Origin: CAWDPQ01 sp049642465
GTDB lineage: Bacteria; Acidobacteriota; Vicinamibacteria; Vicinamibacterales; 2-12-FULL-66-21
Assembly: GCA_049642465.1 (NCBI GenBank)
Contig: JBAROV010000018.1
Location: 1-19,257 of the forward strand
Direction: 5' to 3'
Length of the DNA: 19,257 nucleotides
Positions within the stretch are counted from its first letter, which is position 1. Each line of letters starts with the position of its first letter. The notes under the pieces are model-generated. The model was not told the DNA's origin and did no database searches. It worked only from the letters and a program-made list of their open reading frames with translations. This document shows, in pieces, positions 1 through 7,431 of this stretch. The position numbers and the translations under genes were made by a program.

Positions 1-2
1 CA

Positions 3-344
3 GTCTGGACCGTGACGATGATCAAGATTGCCGCGGGCATGGACCAGAAGTACCTGGAATATCTCGACGGTCAGTTCAAGAAGGGAGAGGAAGCGCAGAT
101 CAAGGCGGGATTCCAGAAGTCGTACAAGATTCTTCGAACGATGGATGACGGCGGTGCGTGGAACATGCTGATCCTGCGGGAATACAGCAGTCTCGCGAGC
201 ATCGAAGCCAACGTAGAGAAGGCCGATGCACTGCTGCAGCAGACGGAAGGCCCTGACCAGGCCCAGATGAAGGGTTACGAGGATCGCAGCACGTACCGCG
301 AGGTTGTCGGAACCAAATATGCCCGCGAACTGATGCTCAAATAG
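3..344 (+). CDS. Uncharacterised small protein, 3' part (start lies before the window)
   Basis: The reading frame is open to the left edge (residues V-W-T-V-T before the first internal Met), so the start is probably upstream and this is the C-terminal 110-115 residues. A GTG at 12 could be used but has no visible ribosome binding site. The protein is soluble, Lys/Glu rich, with no membrane segment in the visible part. The pattern (YLEYLDGQFKKGEEAQIKAG, then a hydrophobic strand MLILREY, then a helix) would fit a ferredoxin-like alpha/beta-barrel monomer, but this is only a fold guess. No function is assigned. The stop at 342-344 is followed in the same frame by a propeller fragment. Confidence 0.6.
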   Translation, partial: VWTVTMIKIAAGMDQKYLEYLDGQFKKGEEAQIKAGFQKSYKILRTMDDGGAWNMLILREYSSLASIEANVEKADALLQQTEGPDQAQMKGYEDRSTYREVVGTKYARELMLK

Positions 345-512
345 CAGAACGCGGTGCCGTTGACACACACATCGGGAGCGTTTCCTGTTTGGTCTCCTGA
401 CGGCTCGCGCATCGCGTCTGACGCACTAACCGAAGGCCAAGCTGAGATTTTCACCATCAGTGTGGAAGGCGGTCGGCCACACTCAGCGCCAGAACGCCCA
501 CCACGGCCGTAA
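345..512 (+). pseudogene. Fragment of a TolB/WD40-like beta-propeller protein
   Basis: The frame directly after the previous stop encodes FPVWSPDGSRIASDAL, then EGQAEIFTISVEGGRP, before running into unrelated residues and a TAA at 510-512. The WSPDGSRIA...IFTISVEGG series is the repeat unit of PD40/TolB-type propellers, common as sensor or peptidase domains in acidobacteria. Only one blade is present, with no start codon or flanking blades, so this is a relic left by a rearrangement. From about 475 to 645 no recognisable coding remains, and 631-645 can form a short hairpin immediately after the next gene's stop. Confidence 0.6.
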
Positions 513-645
513 ATGCCTCCGAAGCGCTCGCTCGATCATGATCGGCAAATAGTGGTCGCCTTGGCCGAGGGTCGTGAAGGCTTCGCCGTAAAGGTATCCG
601 TTTCGACGTCGCGCTTCTTTTCGAGCCCGCGGGCATCGGCTGCCC

Positions 646-1248
646 CTAGCTCTGAGGCTCTCCTTTCATCCAGTCCGGCCGTTTGAATGTTGAATCTGGC
701 ACCTCCTCCGGAAGCGCGAAACCTCGCTCTTGCATCTGCCTCACCCACTCGTCAACATCTGCCGAACTCCGACACGAGACGTGAATCGCGTTGTGGTGGT
801 CCGTCTGAACGATGTAGCGGGCATGGTCAGGTACGATGTAGAGATCTTCGCCAACGGACCACCCGAAGACGGTCGTGGAGAACATCAGCGTCACAAGCTT
901 GTCCAACTCGGCTCTCTCGAATTTCACGACGTCCGCAGTCCCTAGCGGCAGGCCGAGCCCCTTGAGGATTCGCCACTCGACCACGTCGTTGACACGCAAC
1001 GGATCGGCAGACTCCGGCCAGCGGCCCAGGTGTCTCCAGGCGTAGCACTCCTGCCAGTCGCCCATGAGTTCCAGAAGCGATAGGATGAAGTACGGCCGAC
1101 GTTCGGGTTCAGCCGGAATCTCCCAGAACCGGTCCTGATGCGGGTCGGGCCGAAGCACCAAGACCGCTGATGCAGGATACTGCGGATCGAGGCCCAAGCC
1201 TGCACCGTCGGCCCATGCCAAGAACGCTGCTTGGGTGAGTGTCTTCAT
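646..1248 (-). CDS. Uncharacterised 200-residue protein, copy A of a duplicated pair
   Basis: The start ATG at 1248 is chosen because the paralogue at 12565-13167 begins at the same codon (MKTLTxAAFLAWAD) and similarity fades in the upstream bases. The protein is 200 residues, acidic and Trp rich, with no signal peptide or membrane segment. Conserved blocks between the copies include RPDPHQDRFWEIPAEPERRP, LELMGDWQECYAWRHLG, FGWSVGEDLY and VPDHARYI. About 28 of 200 positions differ between copies (about 86% identity), mostly conservative, which suggests both are or were under protein-level selection. No Shine-Dalgarno is seen. The gene stands alone, ending convergently near fragment DNA. I do not recognise the family and assign no function. 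Confidence 0.75.
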   Translation of the reverse strand: MKTLTQAAFLAWADGAGLGLDPQYPASAVLVLRPDPHQDRFWEIPAEPERRPYFILSLLELMGDWQECYAWRHLGRWPESADPLRVNDVVEWRILKGLGLPLGTADVVKFERAELDKLVTLMFSTTVFGWSVGEDLYIVPDHARYIVQTDHHNAIHVSCRSSADVDEWVRQMQERGFALPEEVPDSTFKRPDWMKGEPQS

Positions 1249-1281
1249 CGTTGCGTGACTGACGCTCTGGACCGATGACAA

Positions 1282-2526
1282 CTATCGAAACAGCCGCGGC
1301 GCGAATTCCTTGAAGCAGCGCCGCCACGTCAGCCACTCATGCGCCGTGCCCGGTGACTCGTAGTAGATGTTGTTGATGCCTGCCTGGGTCAGCTGCTCGC
1401 TGAACGTCTTCGTTCCAGGTCCTTCTGCCGAGCCGATTCCCAGGAACAGGACCTTGACTTTCCTGTTGAACGCGGCGGCATCGGCGAACACGCCGCCGTT
1501 CGAGGTCTTCGGATCGAATCCGCCGCGACCGCCGCCGCTCCCGCTGAAGCCGCCGATGTAGGCGAACTTGTCGAGATTCGCCAGCGCCGTGCCAAACGTT
1601 TGCGCACCGCCCATGGACAGGCCGGCCATCGCGCGGTTCTCGCGTCCAGGAGCCGCCCGGAACCGACGTTCCACCATCGGTATCAGGTCCGTCAGCAGCA
1701 TCTCGGTGAACACGCTGCTGGCCAGCGAGCCTCGGCCGCCGCGCCCGGGACCTGCGGCCCGGCCTGCCGGCGGAGCGCCGGCCGGTGGCAGCGGCTGAGG
1801 GACTGCCTGCGTCAGCGATCCGCGAGCGAAGTACAACGCTGCGCTCTCGCCCGGCTTCACGGCGTTGAGATTGTCCATGACGATGATCATGGGTCTGGCC
1901 TTCTTCTGCGCGATCAGGTTGTCCATGATCACGTCGACGTGCCCTTGAACGTGCCAGCCTTGTTCGTTCTCTCCCCACCCGTGCAGCAGGTACAGAACGG
2001 GATATTTCGTTCTGGTATCGGAGTCGTATCCAGGCGGGGTATAGACGTAGCTACGGCGCCAGGTGCCTGTGACTTTTGAGAAGTACCATTGCTGACGGAC
2101 CTGTCCGCGCGGCACGTCTTTCAGCGTGTAGTAGTCGCTCTCCGCCGCCGGTTCAGGCACCTCGATCGCGCTGTTGAAGAAACCCGAGCCGAAGAACGTC
2201 CGTGTTGCGGGATCCGCGACGACGGCGCCGTCTATCGCGAGCGTGTAGTAATGGAAGCCAACGACAAGCGGTGTCGTCGTGACGTACCACAACCCGTCCT
2301 GCCCCTTGCTCATATCGAAGCCAGGCCCCAGCCGCACCCGCACCCTCTGCGCCTCCGGCGCCGCGACCCGGAACGTCACCCGGCTGTCGGGATAGACGCA
2401 GGGATACGGTGCGCCGGGAATGTTGAGCGAATTCGGCTTACAGTCGTCCGCAGGCTGTTCCCGCGCGCTGGTGCTCGCGCACACGCAGACGCACGCGAAG
2501 ACCGCCAGCAGTGTCGTCCTCTTCAC
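1282..2526 (-). CDS. Secreted CE1-type esterase (feruloyl/acetyl esterase-like) with N-terminal E-set domain
   Basis: 414 residues with GTG start, preceded by a good GAGGAG site. Residues 1-21 are a signal peptide. Residues about 45-110 resemble the immunoglobulin-like (CBM48/E-set) domain found before esterase-D/enterochelin-esterase-type hydrolases (RVTFRVAAPEAQRVRVRL). The alpha/beta-hydrolase domain follows, with oxyanion LHGWGE near 181-186, nucleophile Ser304 in GLSMGG, and His396 in GTAHEW; Glu368 is a possible acid. Such enzymes (XynZ feruloyl esterase-like) remove feruloyl or acetyl groups from arabinoxylan. A low-complexity Pro/Ala/Gly insert at about 243-271 contains GRGGRG. It lies 48 bp downstream of the sulfatase on the same strand, probably cotranscribed. 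Class is confident; the exact acyl group is inferred. Confidence 0.85.
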   Translation of the reverse strand: MKRTTLLAVFACVCVCASTSAREQPADDCKPNSLNIPGAPYPCVYPDSRVTFRVAAPEAQRVRVRLGPGFDMSKGQDGLWYVTTTPLVVGFHYYTLAIDGAVVADPATRTFFGSGFFNSAIEVPEPAAESDYYTLKDVPRGQVRQQWYFSKVTGTWRRSYVYTPPGYDSDTRTKYPVLYLLHGWGENEQGWHVQGHVDVIMDNLIAQKKARPMIIVMDNLNAVKPGESAALYFARGSLTQAVPQPLPPAGAPPAGRAAGPGRGGRGSLASSVFTEMLLTDLIPMVERRFRAAPGRENRAMAGLSMGGAQTFGTALANLDKFAYIGGFSGSGGGRGGFDPKTSNGGVFADAAAFNRKVKVLFLGIGSAEGPGTKTFSEQLTQAGINNIYYESPGTAHEWLTWRRCFKEFAPRLFR

Positions 2527-2574
2527 GAGCTTCTCCTCTCGAACGGGTCCCGCTCCAGCGCGTGACCGTCGCTG

Positions 2575-4215
2575 TCACTTTTTCGGTGCAGGGTCGCCCC
2601 AGTTCGTCAGGGGCGGCCCGGGCCACCGATCCACGTTGGCACGTCGCGCCCACGCCTCCCACTCGGACGCGAGCTTTCTGACCACGTCGGGGTGCCGGGC
2701 TGCCAGATCGTTGCGCTCGACGCGGTCGGCGATCATGTCGTAAAGCTCCCATCCATCCGGGTACCGCGAGACGAGCTTCCACCTACCCGAGCGAATCGCG
2801 CGATTCCCTTCGTGCTCCCAGAAGATGGGCTGTGTTCGGCTGATGCGACCTCCCGCGAACGCGGCTCGCAGGCTGACGCCTTCCATCGGCTGAATAGCCC
2901 TGCCCTTGAACTCGCGCGGATACGACGCGCCGGTCACGTCGACGATCGTCGCCATCAGGTCCACTAGATGTCCGGGCTGATGGTCTATCCGGTTACCACC
3001 CCGGATGCCTCGTGGCCAGTGCGCGATGAACGGGGTGGCAATGCCTCCCTCGTGGGTGAAATGCTTGAATCGCCGGAAGGGCGTGGTCGTGAGCGTCGCC
3101 CAGTTCATTCCCAGATAGAGGTTCGAGTTCGGGCCGCCGGGAGGGTCGCCTTCGACTCGTCCGTCGGGACCTGATTCGGCGTTGCCGCCGTTGTCCGAGA
3201 GGAACAGGATCAGCGTGTCCTCGAGTGCCCCACGCGCCTGCAGTCCTGCGACCAGCGTGCCGACGCTCGTATCGATTGCCTCGATCATCGCGGCATACAC
3301 CGCCATCACGTCATCGAATCGATCGCGCGCAGCGTCCGGCACCGAATCCCAGGCTGGAGTATCCACTTCACGCGGGCTGAGCGGCCAGCGGGCGTCGATA
3401 ACCCGCATCTCGGTCTGCCTGCGGTAGCGCTCGGCGCGCAGCCTGTCCCAACCGGCCCTGTACTTGCCGCGGTTCTTCGCAATCAGCTCAGGCGGCGCCA
3501 TCAGCGGGAAATGCGGCGCGTTGTGCGGGATGTACAGAAAGAAAGGCTTGTTGGCCTTCTTTGCCTCGTCGACGAACTTCAGCGCGAAATCCGTCCACAG
3601 AAATGTCGTGTACCAGTTCTGTCCGAGCTGCGGCGAGTCGCGCGGGATTGGCTGGCCGTCGAGGTACAGCGGCTCCTGCCCCCGTTTGGTCAGTTCATCG
3701 CCACCCTGAAAATTCTGGTTGGGAAAGAAGATGCCGCCGGCTCGAATGTTCAGGACGCGATCGAATCCGCGCTGCCACGGGGGGGAACCATTCTGCTGGC
3801 CCAGATGCCACTTGCCGGCCATAGCCGTGAAGTACCCAGCCTCGCGCAGTACCTCGGCGATGGTGACGCTCCGATCGCTGAGCCGGCCGGTCGTGCCCGA
3901 CGAACCCTCGCGAACGACGGTGTCGAGATGCCCCATGCCGGCCTGGTGCGGATAGAGCCCGGTCAGCAGGCTGGCGCGCGACGGCGAACAGCGGGGGGTG
4001 GCGTAGAACTGGGTGAAGCGCAGTCCCCCGGCGGCAAGCGCGTCGAGATGAGGCGTCGGGATCTCGCCCCCATACGGCCCGATGTCAGACCAGCCCATGT
4101 CGTCGACCAGGATGATGACGACGTTGGGGCGAAGCGTTGCCTGGGCGCCAACTCCTGGAGCAGCAACCAAGGTTGCCGTCCACAGGAGGCACGCCAGCTT
4201 CAATGGATGGAGCAT
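2575..4215 (-). CDS. Exported type I sulfatase
   Basis: 546 residues; residues 1-25 form a signal peptide (cleavage near VGAQA). The formylglycine motif is complete: CSPSR with Cys76 followed by ASLLTG. Metal ligands are visible as Asp38-Asp39 in VDDMGWSD, and Asp341-Asn342 in LSDNGG; GKWHLGQ (Lys135, His137), HNAPHFP (His231) and KHFTHEGG (Lys384, His385) complete the active site of the alkaline-phosphatase-superfamily S1 fold. Length and motifs fit an arylsulfatase-A-like enzyme acting in the periplasm or outside, releasing sulfate from an ester. It needs a maturase for the cysteine, not present here. The start has a purine-rich GAGGGGCGGGG stretch upstream. The substrate is unknown; the neighbours suggest a sulfated or mixed glycan. 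Confidence 0.92.
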   Translation of the reverse strand: MLHPLKLACLLWTATLVAAPGVGAQATLRPNVVIILVDDMGWSDIGPYGGEIPTPHLDALAAGGLRFTQFYATPRCSPSRASLLTGLYPHQAGMGHLDTVVREGSSGTTGRLSDRSVTIAEVLREAGYFTAMAGKWHLGQQNGSPPWQRGFDRVLNIRAGGIFFPNQNFQGGDELTKRGQEPLYLDGQPIPRDSPQLGQNWYTTFLWTDFALKFVDEAKKANKPFFLYIPHNAPHFPLMAPPELIAKNRGKYRAGWDRLRAERYRRQTEMRVIDARWPLSPREVDTPAWDSVPDAARDRFDDVMAVYAAMIEAIDTSVGTLVAGLQARGALEDTLILFLSDNGGNAESGPDGRVEGDPPGGPNSNLYLGMNWATLTTTPFRRFKHFTHEGGIATPFIAHWPRGIRGGNRIDHQPGHLVDLMATIVDVTGASYPREFKGRAIQPMEGVSLRAAFAGGRISRTQPIFWEHEGNRAIRSGRWKLVSRYPDGWELYDMIADRVERNDLAARHPDVVRKLASEWEAWARRANVDRWPGPPLTNWGDPAPKK

Positions 4216-4237
4216 GCGTCGGGCCCCGCCCCTCGCT

Positions 4238-4300
4238 TTAGAAGTTGACCTTGAGGGCCAACTGTATGCTCCGGGCGCCCGGGCCGGTCAGGGTCCAATT
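4238..4300 (-). pseudogene. C-terminal scrap of a TonB-dependent (Oar-like) receptor
   Basis: Reading leftward, the last 20 codons before a TAA spell a tail ending ARSIQLALKVNF. This is the typical final beta-strand of TonB-dependent outer-membrane receptors with carboxypeptidase-like N-domains in acidobacteria (pattern PRxIQxxLKxxF-stop, aromatic last residue). Nothing upstream continues the barrel. It lies just before the sulfatase in the same orientation, where a receptor would be expected in a glycan-uptake locus. I infer a deletion of the receptor gene with only the 3' end retained. Confidence 0.6.
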
Positions 4301-4319
4301 TGGCCGTGGACAATAACAT

Positions 4320-4333
4320 TGGAACCGGTTCCA
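4320..4333. promoter_or_regulatory. LacI/GalR-family operator (14-bp perfect palindrome)
   Basis: TGGAACCGGTTCCA is perfectly symmetric around a central CG, the hallmark of LacI-family operators. It lies between the divergent sulfatase and transporter genes. A TACAAT that could serve as a -10 element for the rightward operon starts next to it at 4334; a TGGACA at 4307 is a possible -35 but at a poor 21-bp spacing. The regulator gene is not in the window. Confidence 0.6.
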
Positions 4334-4504
4334 TACAATCCGAAAGATCGGTAGTCTATGCGCCTGTGGTTCGCGAACGAACAATACAGGAAGAACTCGA
4401 CGATGACGACGCGTCAAAACGCCCGACTGAAGGAGCGGTCGTGGACGTGCTGAAGCGCGCACGGTAGGTGACGATCTCTCAGTGGCGAAGCGGAGGATCC
4501 GAAC

Positions 4505-5770
4505 GTGTTGACGAAACTGTGGGGACTCCGCTGGTGGATGATGGGCCTGCTCATGCTCGGTTCGATCATCAACTACCTGACACGAGCCACGCTCGCGGTA
4601 GCCGCGCCAAGCGTCCTCAAAGATCTGGACATCACGACCCAGCAGTACTCGTGGATCCTCAGCGCATTTCAGTTCGCCATCATGCTGCAGCCCCTCTGCG
4701 GCTATGTCATGGACAGCATGGGACTGAAGGTCGGGTTCGCCATCTTCGCTGTTGCCTGGTCGTTCATCAGCATGGCGCACGGCCTCGCTGGCACGTGGCA
4801 GACACTCTTCGCCCTTCGCGCGCTGCTGGGATTTGCCGAAGGATCGGCAAATCCGGCCGGGATGAAGGCGACATCCGAATGGTTTCCCGCCGCCGAACGC
4901 GGGCTCGCCGGCGGCTTCTTCAATATGGGCGCATCCCTGGGCTCGATGCTCGCGGCGCCGCTCGTCGCTTGGGCGATTCTGACGCACAGCTGGCAGTTCG
5001 CCTTCGTGCTCACCGGCGTGATTGGGCTCGCCTGGGTCGCACTCTGGCTGATGTTCTATCAATCCCCCTCGAGGCACAAGGCGCTGTCGGCGCAGGAACG
5101 CGACTACATCCTCTCCGGCCAGGAGAGCCACCTCGCTGGAGAAGGCAAACCCTCGTTCCCCACGATTCTCGGCCAGCGGAACTTCTGGGGCATCGCCATC
5201 CCGAGATTTCTTGCCGATCCGACGTGGGGCACATTGACGTTCTGGCTGCCGCTCTATCTGACGACAGTACGTGGCTTCGATCTCAAACAAATCGCGATGT
5301 TCGCGTGGTTGCCCTTCCTCGCAGCCGATCTCGGATGCATGTTCGGCGGCACCATCAGCATCGCGCTGCAGAAGCGAGGTGTCGGCCTCATCAATGCCCG
5401 GCGCGCCGCTTTCACTGTCGGCGCACTGCTGATGACTGGCGTCGCATTCGTCGGCACGGTCGAGAGTCCGTACGTCGCCGTGGCGCTTTTGAGCCTGGCC
5501 GGTTTCGCGCACCAGACCCTCTCCGTCACCGTCATCACCATGGCCTCGGATCTGTTCAAGCGCAGCGAAGTCGCGACCGTCGCCGGCATGGCCGGCACCT
5601 GCGGCAACGCGGGCGTGCTGGTCTTCTCGCTGCTGATGGGCGCCCTGGTCACGCGCATCGGCTACACGCCGTTCTTCATCGGCCTCGCGGTGCTGGACCT
5701 CATCGGCGCCGGCGTCCTGTGGACGCTCGTACGCGAACGACGGCCCGACACTATCGCCGCAGCGGCGTGA
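4505..5770 (+). CDS. MFS transporter, anion:cation symporter (hexuronate/sugar-acid) family
   Basis: 421 residues with about 12 hydrophobic segments. The GTG start is set by a strong GGAGGA at 4492-4497 with 7-bp spacing. The first segment ends in NYLTRATL (residues 23-30), matching the NYLDRATL signature of ACS-family members such as ExuT and glucarate/galactarate carriers, but with Thr in place of the usual Asp. RALLGFAEGSANPAGMKA near 105-122 is the second family hallmark. It is a cytoplasmic-membrane proton-coupled importer. It is first in the rightward operon, and its stop is 2 bp before the beta-xylosidase start, implying translational coupling. Substrate is inferred: either a sugar acid linked to the last gene of the set or a short arabino/xylo-oligosaccharide linked to the next gene. 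Confidence 0.88.
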   Translation: MLTKLWGLRWWMMGLLMLGSIINYLTRATLAVAAPSVLKDLDITTQQYSWILSAFQFAIMLQPLCGYVMDSMGLKVGFAIFAVAWSFISMAHGLAGTWQTLFALRALLGFAEGSANPAGMKATSEWFPAAERGLAGGFFNMGASLGSMLAAPLVAWAILTHSWQFAFVLTGVIGLAWVALWLMFYQSPSRHKALSAQERDYILSGQESHLAGEGKPSFPTILGQRNFWGIAIPRFLADPTWGTLTFWLPLYLTTVRGFDLKQIAMFAWLPFLAADLGCMFGGTISIALQKRGVGLINARRAAFTVGALLMTGVAFVGTVESPYVAVALLSLAGFAHQTLSVTVITMASDLFKRSEVATVAGMAGTCGNAGVLVFSLLMGALVTRIGYTPFFIGLAVLDLIGAGVLWTLVRERRPDTIAAAA

Positions 5771-5772
5771 CG

Positions 5773-7431
5773 ATGATGGCGCAGTCAATCTCGAATCCGA
5801 TTCTTCGCGGGTTCAATCCGGATCCTTCGATCGTCCGCGTCGGCGACGACTACTACATTGCGACGTCCACGTTCGAGTGGTTCCCGGGCGTGCAGATTCA
5901 CCACTCTCGCGACCTGGTCCACTGGCGGCTCATTGCACGGCCCCTCAACCGGGCGAGCCAACTCGACATGCGCGGCGATCCCGACTCCTGCGGCGTCTGG
6001 GCGCCATGCCTGACACACGCCGACGGCCTCTTCCATCTGATCTACACCGATGTGAAGCGCTACGGCCGCACGACGACCGCCGGCGCGTCGGGCGCGTCGC
6101 TGCGCGATTTCCACAACTCTCTGGTCACGAGCCAGCGCGTCGACGGTGACTGGTCGGATCCCATTTATCTGAACAGCAGCGGGTTCGATCCATCGCTCTT
6201 TCACGACGAAGACGGGCGCAAGTACCTGGTGAATATGCTGTGGGACCATCGCCCTGGACAGAACCGCTTTGCCGGTATCGTGCTGCAGGAATATTCGCCC
6301 GCGCAGCGGAAGCTGGTCGGCGCGCGGCACAACATATTCCGGGGTACTCCGCTCGGCCTGACGGAAGCGCCGCATCTCTACAAGCGAGACGGTTACTACT
6401 ACTTGATCACTGCGGAAGGGGGGACGGCGTGGGGCCATGCCGTGACGATGGCTCGCTCGCGAGCGCTGCTGGGGCCGTACGAGCTGCACCCTGACGTCCA
6501 CATCCTGAGCGCGCGTCATCGACCCGACGTCCCGCTGCAGCGTGCAGGCCATGCCGACCTGGTCGAGACGCAATCAGGGGAAACCTACATGGTCTACCTC
6601 TGCGGACGGCCGCTCCGCAATCGCGGGCGCTGCACGCTCGGACGCGAGACCGCGATTCAGCCGATGACATGGAACGCCGATGGCTGGCTGCGCACGACGA
6701 CAGGCGAAGGCATTCCGGTGGTGGAGGTGCCGACACCGCGCGGGTTGCCCCCACAACCGCACCCGCCAACGTGCGTTCGCGAAGAGTTTGACGACGACAC
6801 CCTGCCGATGGCGTTTCAGTGGCTGCGTTCGCCTTATCCTCACCAGCTGTTCAGCCTGCGCGAGCGGCCGGGCCATCTCCGTCTTTACGGTCGCGAGACA
6901 ATCGGCAGCCTCTTCACCCAGGCGCTCGTCGCCAGGCGTCAACAGTCGTCTTGCTACAGCGCGTCGACCATCGTCGAGTTCGAGCCGGAGCACTTCCAGC
7001 AGATGGCCGGACTGGTGTGCTACTACAACAGCTCCAAGTTCCATTACCTCTACGTCTCGCGCGATGAGGAAAGCGGCAAGCACCTCCGCGTGATGTCGGC
7101 GCTCCCCGATCACGTGACCTCGGACGCGTTCACGCCGCCGATTGCCGTCCCCACGGGCGTGCCGATCGAGCTGCGCGTCGAAGTCGACTACGAGCGGCTG
7201 CGCTTCGCGCATCGCGTGAAGGACGGAGCGTGGCAGTGGCTGCCGCAGCAGTTCGACGCGAGCATCCTGTCGGATGAAGCCAGCGCGCCGGGGCTGCCGA
7301 ACTTCACCGGGGCTTTCGTCGGCATGGCGTGCCAGGATCTCGCGGGCACGGCCATGCAGGCGGACTTCGACTGGTTCGAGTACCGCGAGCGGGACTACGT
7401 CAGCGATGTGTCACGCATGGAGAATCCATGA
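5773..7431 (+). CDS. GH43 beta-xylosidase/alpha-L-arabinofuranosidase (subfamily 11-like), cytoplasmic
   Basis: 552 residues, the usual length of the Selenomonas SXA/XynB group, which it matches along its whole length (NPILRGFNPDPSIVRVGDDY, STFEWFPGVQIHHSRDLVHW, WAPCLTH, NMLWDH, GRETAIQ). Catalytic residues are Asp17 (base), Asp139 in SSGFDPSLFH (pKa modulator) and Glu198 in LTEAPHLY (acid); the spacing from Asp139 to Glu198 equals that in SXA. A nine-residue Gly/Ala/Thr insert lies between the first two. The C-terminal half (about 335-552) is the beta-sandwich domain typical of the subfamily, with FTGAFVGMACQD. There is no signal peptide, so it acts in the cytoplasm on imported xylo- or arabino-oligosaccharides. 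ATGATG gives two possible starts (5773 or 5776). The stop overlaps the next start (ATGA). Confidence 0.93.
   Translation: MMAQSISNPILRGFNPDPSIVRVGDDYYIATSTFEWFPGVQIHHSRDLVHWRLIARPLNRASQLDMRGDPDSCGVWAPCLTHADGLFHLIYTDVKRYGRTTTAGASGASLRDFHNSLVTSQRVDGDWSDPIYLNSSGFDPSLFHDEDGRKYLVNMLWDHRPGQNRFAGIVLQEYSPAQRKLVGARHNIFRGTPLGLTEAPHLYKRDGYYYLITAEGGTAWGHAVTMARSRALLGPYELHPDVHILSARHRPDVPLQRAGHADLVETQSGETYMVYLCGRPLRNRGRCTLGRETAIQPMTWNADGWLRTTTGEGIPVVEVPTPRGLPPQPHPPTCVREEFDDDTLPMAFQWLRSPYPHQLFSLRERPGHLRLYGRETIGSLFTQALVARRQQSSCYSASTIVEFEPEHFQQMAGLVCYYNSSKFHYLYVSRDEESGKHLRVMSALPDHVTSDAFTPPIAVPTGVPIELRVEVDYERLRFAHRVKDGAWQWLPQQFDASILSDEASAPGLPNFTGAFVGMACQDLAGTAMQADFDWFEYRERDYVSDVSRMENP

Noticed and set aside
483..610. 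Minus-strand frame reading LYGEAFTTLGQGDHYLPIMI
   Set aside because: Looks vaguely protein-like, but it overlaps the end of the propeller fragment frame, has no start and matches no family I know.
625..648. Possible integron attC site after orphan copy A
   Set aside because: There is a short inverted repeat (631-645), but no RYYYAAC/GTTRRRY core pair, and copy B lacks the structure.
4306..4467. 53-codon frame from GTG 4306 to TAG 4465-4467, ending EGAVVDVLKRAR
   Set aside because: It spans the operator, has no ribosome binding site and no family resemblance; codon third positions are mixed.
4238..5788. 516-codon frame on the minus strand opposite the MFS transporter
   Set aside because: Composition is Arg/Glu/His-rich antisense shadow of a clear membrane transporter; only its last 20 codons (the receptor tail) resemble a protein.
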